This document shows, piece after piece, positions 58,518-64,000 of a stretch of DNA of 64,000 nucleotides. The notes below the pieces were generated by a model. That model did not search any database, was not told the origin of the DNA, and saw only the letters and a program-made list of their open reading frames with translations. Source of the DNA: Steromphala cineraria (taxonomy: Eukaryota > Mollusca > Gastropoda > Trochida > Trochidae); the NCBI GenBank assembly GCA_916613615.1, contig OU744726.1, positions 56,312,987-56,376,986 on the forward strand, read 5' to 3'. The translations under genes were made by a program, and so were the position numbers. Each line of letters starts with the position of its first letter. The stretch's first letter is position 1.

Positions 58518-59447
58518 CTTCAATTCTGCCTGAGCAACTTTCAGCTGCTCATTCATTAGATTACACTTAGCAGTTTCTTCTTTCTTTAATGCTCTTAGTT
58601 TTTTCAATTCTGGACTCCAAAATGTTTTAATGCTGTTCATACTTGATGCAAGTTTCTCCTTAACTGATTCTAACTCTTTCTGTAGTTTGGCACATTCCTT
58701 GTGATATTCAGATACCTGAACCTGAAGTTCAAAGATCAAAGAGTTCCTATATTCAGACTGAGAAGTAGGACTTGGGGAAAGATAAGGACCCATCGGCTGA
58801 ATAAAATCACCATTTCTTTCATTTGAGCGAGATCGTCCCATTGGATGGTCGCCACGTTCCAGAGACCTGGCCCCCATGTGAGGGTACTCTCGATCACGGT
58901 CCAATGAACGATCTCGACTGTAACTTCTTTTTTCTTTATCAAGGGGACTATCCTTAAATGACATGTTAGGTGTAGACAATTGCATTCTATCAAGAGAGCG
59001 TTCTCCCATTAGTATATGATCCCTTTCGTAGCGATCAAGTGATCTGTCCCGCACACTCGTAAGACTGTTTGTCCTGCTACTGTGCATAGAAGAGCTTGGA
59101 CTTCCTGCATCAAGTGGACTCTTGCCGCTCAAAGTCATTCCAGATATACCCAGATTCTCAATAATATATCCCTGATTTGTTGACCCATATAGTGATGAGT
59201 ATCCCTCAGTTGGAAGACTGAGTGGACTTGTTCGACTGTTGGTCTGCGGAAACATCTGTGCTCCCGATCCCTCTGATGATGTTCTGCCTCTGACACGCCC
59301 AAGTGAAGCACTTCGCTGACCAAGACTGCTTGTATGTTTGTCAATGCCACTCACATCACGGGGACTAGAACGTCCCATCCCCAAGTTGAGGGTCTGATCA
59401 AGTTTTTTACCAGCACTTGTTGGTCGGTTTGATCCTTGATTGAACAT
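58518..59447 (-). CDS. ERC: ERC exon 1 (start codon, N-terminal region)
   Basis: This exon encodes residues 1-310. It opens with ATG at 59447 and ends in AAG before a GTAAGT donor. Residues 1-230 are low-complexity, rich in Ser, Arg and Gly. They contain a run of RSLDR/RSLER-type motifs at about 135, 150, 180, 194 and 205, likely phosphorylation or adaptor sites. Coiled coil begins near residue 236, and the family signature SSMNSIKTFWSPELKK sits at 268-283, followed by a basic helix. This start is the first Met of the open frame and vertebrate ERC has a similarly disordered N-terminus. A TTTCAG acceptor lies just upstream (AG at 59455-59456), so the start codon may sit 7 nt inside an exon whose 5' UTR continues on an unseen upstream exon. 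Confidence 0.95.
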
Positions 59448-60496
59448 GATAAAGCTGAAATATCGATTTCAACAGCACAATAAATGCAACTTTTGCTTGG
59501 AATACACTGGAGTAGGTTGCCTCACTGATTGCTCAGCTCGTAAGTGCAGATCTATGACACCATGTTGTATACAGTAGACAAGCACACTGCACCGTCAAGC
59601 TGTCTCCGAAAGCTAAATGCATATTTCAATGTGATTTGATAACCATCACTCGAGTCTATGTCAATAGCAAGCCTAACTCAAACGAGGGTTTTTCAGAACC
59701 TGGCGTGGCACCACATCCTTATGATTCTGCGAGTGAGATGCGCTTCCATTCTGCATGTAAACAATGCAAAACTTGGTCATTTTAAGGTAACGATATTTGA
59801 AATTACAAGGATCTCTTTTTTTACGAAATACGAAATGACGAACCAACACGTTGACCAACGTTCCCAGAGCTTAACATCATTTTCATTTAAAATGACAGCT
59901 CTTTTTCCAGCATCCCCACTGCTTCCATCCTTCCCAAAATGGCAGCAAAGACCGGATACTACTTTCTGCTCAACTTATCTCAAAGACACATACAGTATTT
60001 AGATCTACCGACGACAATAGCCAAATACCTGTTTGAAGTAAATTATAGTCGAGTCTATAACAATCTAACAAACGTATTCACGGTTTGAGAAGATTTTGTT
60101 CTATTACCCAGTGAAATCTGTAATTGAGTCCGATTAAATACACGCGTGCGTGTGTTGTAGGCCTATTTTCTGAAAGAATACACTTGTTTGGACGAGCGGA
60201 AAGGAAACACTGTGTCACAGAGTATCTTTCTTAAAATTGTATTTGGTTTTGATAAGCTACAACATATCTAATATGCTGATTGAAGTTCATATCTCATCAC
60301 TGGACTTGACTTTTTCAATGCTTGATTTTATGGAAAAGTCAAGAAAACATCTCAAATACGTTTAATATTCGAAATTATGCATCCAATTAATCTACCTATT
60401 AGTTACGATACCACTTTCGAATCGAATATATCTTCCTGTCAGCTTAATTATGACACGGTTTCAAAATTACGTTTGGCGAATTTGCGCGCGCCACTC
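59448..60496 (-). other. Region upstream of ERC start, no gene seen
   Basis: This interval should hold the ERC 5' UTR or an intron plus promoter. I see a TTTCAG acceptor 7 nt before the ATG but no TATA box or initiator I would defend, and no conserved ORF. Confidence 0.4.
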
Positions 60497-61730
60497 GCAC
60501 TGGGTGGTAACGTAGGCCTACCCCGGAAATTGCTGACCACGAAGCGAGGAAAGATGACAGTGGCAAGGAACCAGGTAAGATTCATGATCGATTTGAAGTC
60601 TTTCTATGGTTTTTAAATGCAATAGGTTAGAGGTAAAATGCTTGATATAGATACAAGTATACATACAATATTGAATTACTTACTGACAGGTTTTTCTTAT
60701 GTTACTATTTTCGAACATCGGCAGTGTGGTCGCTACAGAAAGAGTGAAAGGGAACAGTTTTGGATCAATTTCAATATTTTCGTGTCATTTTAGAAGGTCA
60801 AATCTATGCTAAAAAGAAACTTTCGAACAATGTTCACTTTCTTGATACCCCGTGGTCGTTTTATTTTGAGAGAGAAATGAGTAATTTGACAAAATAGTTG
60901 AACTCGAGTGGTCTGCGTATTGACTCAATATTTGTGTTTCCAATATGCAGACCACATCTCGAGTCAATACGCAGACCACTCGACTTCAACTATTTTGTCA
61001 AATTACTCATTTCTCTCTCAAAAGACTCAATATCACACGATCACGGGGTATCAAGAAAGTGAAAATTGTTCCAGAATTTCCTTTTAACATACATTTGACC
61101 ATCTAAAATGACACGAAAATATTGAAATTGGTAAAATACTGTTGCCTTTCACTCTTTCTGTAGCGACTACACTGCCGATTTTCGATAATAGTAACATAAG
61201 GAAGACCTGTCAGTGTCAGTAAGTACCGTATTTCCTCTAATAAGCGCCGGGTCTCCAATAAGGGCCGGGCCTCTAATAAGCGCCGGGGGGTCATAGGTAG
61301 TTGAGAAAATAAGCGCCGGGCCTCTTATAAGCGCCGGGTCTCTAATAACCGCCGGGTCCTAATCATTAGATAAATGCTCCCTCAGTAAACAGTTTACAAG
61401 TATTCATGGTAAAAGACGACTTAAAACAAAGTTCAATTCTCTTTGAAAGAAATAAGCGCCGGGTCTCCAATAAGCGCCGGGCCTCTAATAAGCGCCGGGG
61501 GGTAAAGGGGTTCTGAAAAAATAAGCGCCCGGGCGCTTATTAGAGGAAATACGGTAATTCAATATTGTATGTGAACTATTATCCACATCAAGCATTGACC
61601 TGTAGTCTATTGCATTTAAAAAGGCATAGAAAGACTTCAAATCGATCGTAAATCTTACCTGGTCCCCTGCCTCGGCCATCTTTCCTCGCTTCGTGGTCAG
61701 CAATTTCCGGGGTACGTTACCACCCAGTGA
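60497..61730. repeat. Long inverted repeat, ~430-bp arms, 34-nt loop
   Basis: Left arm 60497-60926, right arm 60961-61730 including a 331-bp insertion. The arms are similar over their full length, closest at the centre (GAGTGGTCTGCGTATTGACT and its complement). Each arm, read inward, contains a short ATG ORF of 7 codons ending at CAG/GTAAGATT (left MTVARNQ, right MAEAGDQ), which resembles a first exon plus donor. A transcript across it would form a long hairpin. Confidence 0.9.
61226..61554. mobile_element. 329-bp MITE with TA duplication and GCGCC repeats
   Basis: Perfect 23-bp terminal inverted repeats begin CCGTATTTCCTCTAATAAGC. TA lies on each side (61224-61225, 61555-61556). AATAAGCGCCGGG occurs many times inside. 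The intact left arm of the surrounding inverted repeat gives the empty site GTAAGTAATTC (in complement), proving the duplication. Confidence 0.95.
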
Positions 61731-61984
61731 CTCGGGTTATAGTCAAAACGGCGACAAACCAAAACGAGCCACATTGTCCGGTTTTCGATCAAAATCCCGA
61801 CTTTGAATGGCCGTATTTTCGCTCTAATGTACTGATTGACCTTTAACTTGTTATTTTCAGTGACAGTTAGTGGTTCCCGATGTGATAACAAAAATTTCAA
61901 AATTTGACATATATATGTGATCCTTTCAACATACTCTGTGTCTCTGTCATAAAATGCTACAAAAGGTGAAACATTTCCAATACA

Positions 61985-62470
61985 TCGGAAAGATCAAATA
62001 TTGTCATCACGTGATAAGCGCCGGGCCTCTAATAAACGCCGTGGGTCTTTAGTAGTTGAGAAAAGCGCCGGGTCTGTTATAAGCGCCGGGTGGTAACCAT
62101 TTAATTATGTCCCTACGAACACTACTGATATTCATTGTCAAAGACACCTTAAAACAAACTTCAATTTTCAATGAAAGAAATAAGCGCCCGGCCTCCAAAA
62201 AACGCCGGGCGCGGAGGGTAAACGGGTTCTAAAAAATATATGCGCCCAGGCGCCTATATTAGAGCATTCAAAAGAGATCTCCTAAAATTTTTGTTTTTGT
62301 TTCCAGCATATCTTGACCACCGGCGCTAATGTCTCAAATGGGAAACTGAATTGTATGTAATTTATAATGAAATAGACCTATATATTTTTCAACAAAGAAA
62401 AGTTAGTGGTTAGACCCGGCGTTTATTATAGACACCGGAGCTTATTAGAAGCTCTTATTACAGGGACAAC
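61985..62470. mobile_element. Diverged copy of the GCGCC MITE
   Basis: It has TAAGCGCCGGGCCTCTAATA, AAAACGCCGGGCGCG and a right end whose complement reads CCGTTGTCCCTGTAATAAG, a mutated form of the 61226 terminus. Confidence 0.65.
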
Positions 62471-62720
62471 GGTACCCTTTTCATTTAAAACCAAAGACCA
62501 TTCACATTAGTACATGACTACATGTATGTTGTTATTGGTGTGTTTTATCAATTTTATTCCGCCGAAATGTGTAGACGGCGTAGCAAAAACGACTTACGCT
62601 GAAATTTGCCACGTTTATGGCCTTTACTGCGAATTAAGAAGCTCAAACCGGTGTTTGGGCAATACGGTCCACAAACAAAAGGTGCAGTTCAAATCCAAGT
62701 TCAAAAATTTAACATGGGTT
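62471..62720. other. Unassigned sequence
   Basis: A 69-codon open frame on the plus strand (MTTCMLLLVCFINFIPPK) starts at 62514, with a hydrophobic beginning but no recognised similarity. I regard it as chance. Confidence 0.3.
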
Positions 62721-62721
62721 T

Positions 62722-62942
62722 AATTGGGCTTGTACAGAAAAATATGACCATGTCCAACGAAATGTATTTGTTTTGGCGGCCCTCCCCATTTGAGTGGTTT
62801 TTTTCCTTCATGTGCTTCCCTCAATTTATATCGACAAAACAATTGGGCTTGTACATAAAGATATGACCCTCCCCAATTAATATACTTTTTTTGACGGCCC
62901 TCCCCATTTAAGTGTATATTTTCCATGACCCTCCCTCAATTT
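62722..62942. repeat. 119-bp tandem duplication
   Basis: AATTGGGCTTGTACA, ATATGACC and GGCGGCCCTCCCCATTT recur with a 119-bp period, about two copies. Confidence 0.85.
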
Positions 62943-64000
62943 ATAAGATAAGATAAACTAAACCTTCATTGCCCGTTAAGGAATTTATGTTACATTTAAG
63001 TGAGCATGAAAATCAAAATTATATACACAATATTCTAAATACATACAAAAACTTATACACATATATACAAATGAAATATACAAATATTTATTTACAAATG
63101 AACAGATAGTGTGATAGTGATAGTGAGCAAACAACGATGATTAAGAATTGAAATAAACAAGGGCACAAACGACATTTTATAGCGTTGGCTTTTACACATC
63201 GGTACATTATACCGACGACCAGATGGTTAAATTAAAAAACATTCATGCAATTCATGAGAAGGGTCACTAATAATTTTTTAAGCTAAATTTCTAGTCTGTT
63301 TTTCATGGAGTTCTTCTAATCTCTGAAAGGTACGATTAGCAATTTTTTCTCCCTGTTTGATTATCTTATTTAATTTATTTCTATTTGTCAATGACAGGGA
63401 GCCAAACCAACACTGTATCACAAGGACAGATTACACACAAGTATTATAGAAAAGGTCCAAAATAGTCGAATCAATGTGAAAGGATCGTAGTTTCCTGAGA
63501 AAATTAAGGCGATATTGGCACTTACTATAAATGCGTACTGTATTTTCAGAGAAATTTAACTTATTGTCAATTACAGTTCCAATAAAGATATTTATAACTA
63601 TACTCACTACCTCCATAACATCTACTACTGACTTGATTAATTGCTGTTTTATTTCTTAGAAAATCTATGGTGAGTTCCTTTGTTGATACATTAAGTTCTA
63701 AAAGGTTTCCACGACACCCTTCAGGAAATCATTAATTTCTTCTGTGTATGAAATTTCACTGTCAAAAAGTAAACTACTGTGTCATCGTCGAACTTGAACT
63801 AGAACAGTTAGGCCTATATCGACAAAACATCGTGAAATAGTTTAAAGTTACAGGTTGCATATTGAAATCGTCGATAGGGAAACCAGAAGCACATTGCTGT
63901 AGAATTCGAATTTTACAAAACAAATTTTTCATTTTGGGACGGTAAAAAAGAACTTTCCACAACATTCATTTAATTTGTCTGACGAACGGCCAGGAAAACC
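62943..64000 (-). pseudogene. Decayed LINE (non-LTR retrotransposon) reverse-transcriptase end
   Basis: On the minus strand the C-terminal part of a reverse transcriptase is recognisable. FDDDTVVY at about 63792 stands where the catalytic Y/FADDT motif lies, with Ala changed to Asp. After frame breaks, GTVIDNKLNFSENTVRIYSK and LNFLRKLRSFHIDSTI (63450-63580) match the region after the catalytic core in L2/Rex-type elements. The 3' end at about 62944-62958 has a TTATCTTATCTTAT tail. The element is cut by the window edge, so its 5' part is unseen. Confidence 0.82.

Larger units (their letters stand above)
4088..59447 (-). other. ERC: ERC (ELKS/CAST) gene locus, 15 coding exons
   Basis: This entry is the assembled gene model. 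Fifteen minus-strand exons with GT-AG borders join in phase to 3243 nt (1080 aa plus stop). Known for the family: ERC proteins are long coiled-coil scaffolds that bind RIM, liprin-alpha, Piccolo/Bassoon and Rab6, and organise the presynaptic active zone and cortical vesicle docking. Seen: a serine/arginine-rich N-terminus, the hallmark motif SSMNSIKTFWSPELKK at residues 268-283, then about 800 residues of heptad-rich coiled coil that follow ERC exon by exon (Cast family, PF10174). Two spans, near residues 300-350 and 510-530, look about 20-25 residues shorter than vertebrate ERC, so a small exon could be missing there. The C-terminus lacks the IWA ending of CAST/ERC2. Invertebrates usually have one ERC gene, so ERC1 versus ERC2 is not a meaningful choice here. 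Confidence 0.93.

Overview
The window is eukaryotic nuclear DNA: A+T-rich, intron-rich and packed with repeats. It is most likely from a lophotrochozoan, probably a mollusc and perhaps a bivalve. That placement is inferred from the style of the repeats: pearl/Helentron-like elements with GGAC tetranucleotide tracts, a tRNA-derived SINE and many non-autonomous TIR elements. No species is identified.

One protein-coding gene is recognised with confidence. It lies on the minus strand and runs from a start codon at 59447 to a stop at 4088. It is an ERC-family gene (ELKS/RAB6-interacting/CAST; ERC1/ERC2 of vertebrates, related to Bruchpilot), which encodes a coiled-coil scaffold of the presynaptic active zone and of cortical secretion sites. 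I assembled 15 coding exons by eye: 58518-59447, 55222-55596, 51141-51239, 49452-49598, 44875-45042, 40379-40546, 33038-33186, 28403-28526, 24994-25140, 24119-24318, 22021-22156, 18476-18607, 8459-8619, 8090-8237 and 4088-4246. All have GT-AG boundaries and all phases agree. The sum is 3243 nt, or 1080 residues plus stop, close to vertebrate ERC length. Each exon can be laid in order along the ERC family from memory.

The introns are about 95% of the gene and are built of two things. The first is minisatellite arrays (units of 39, 75, 43, 38, 35 and 84 bp). Two of these, plus one smaller tandem duplication, begin exactly at a 3' splice site, so the array units carry copies of the splice acceptor and the first exon bases. 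The second is nested transposons. At least six families (A-F here) share one architecture: a 5' hairpin, a short subterminal inverted repeat, tandem core units, usually a GGAC or CGG microsatellite, and a 3' hairpin with the complementary repeat. This is what is known for non-autonomous Helentron/HINE (pearl-type) elements. Around and inside them are TIR elements with readable target-site duplications (TTAA, TA, ACATA, and 8-bp), giving insertion orders up to three levels deep.

Upstream of the ERC start codon (59.5-64 kb) there is no clear gene. The region holds a long inverted repeat (60497-61730) with a 34-nt loop and a TA-flanked MITE in one arm, more GCGCC-type repeats, a 119-bp tandem duplication and the decayed reverse-transcriptase end of a LINE on the minus strand. 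Downstream of the ERC stop (1-4087) are two very homogeneous minisatellites and no recognised gene. The many long ORFs in the window are by-products of tandem repeats.
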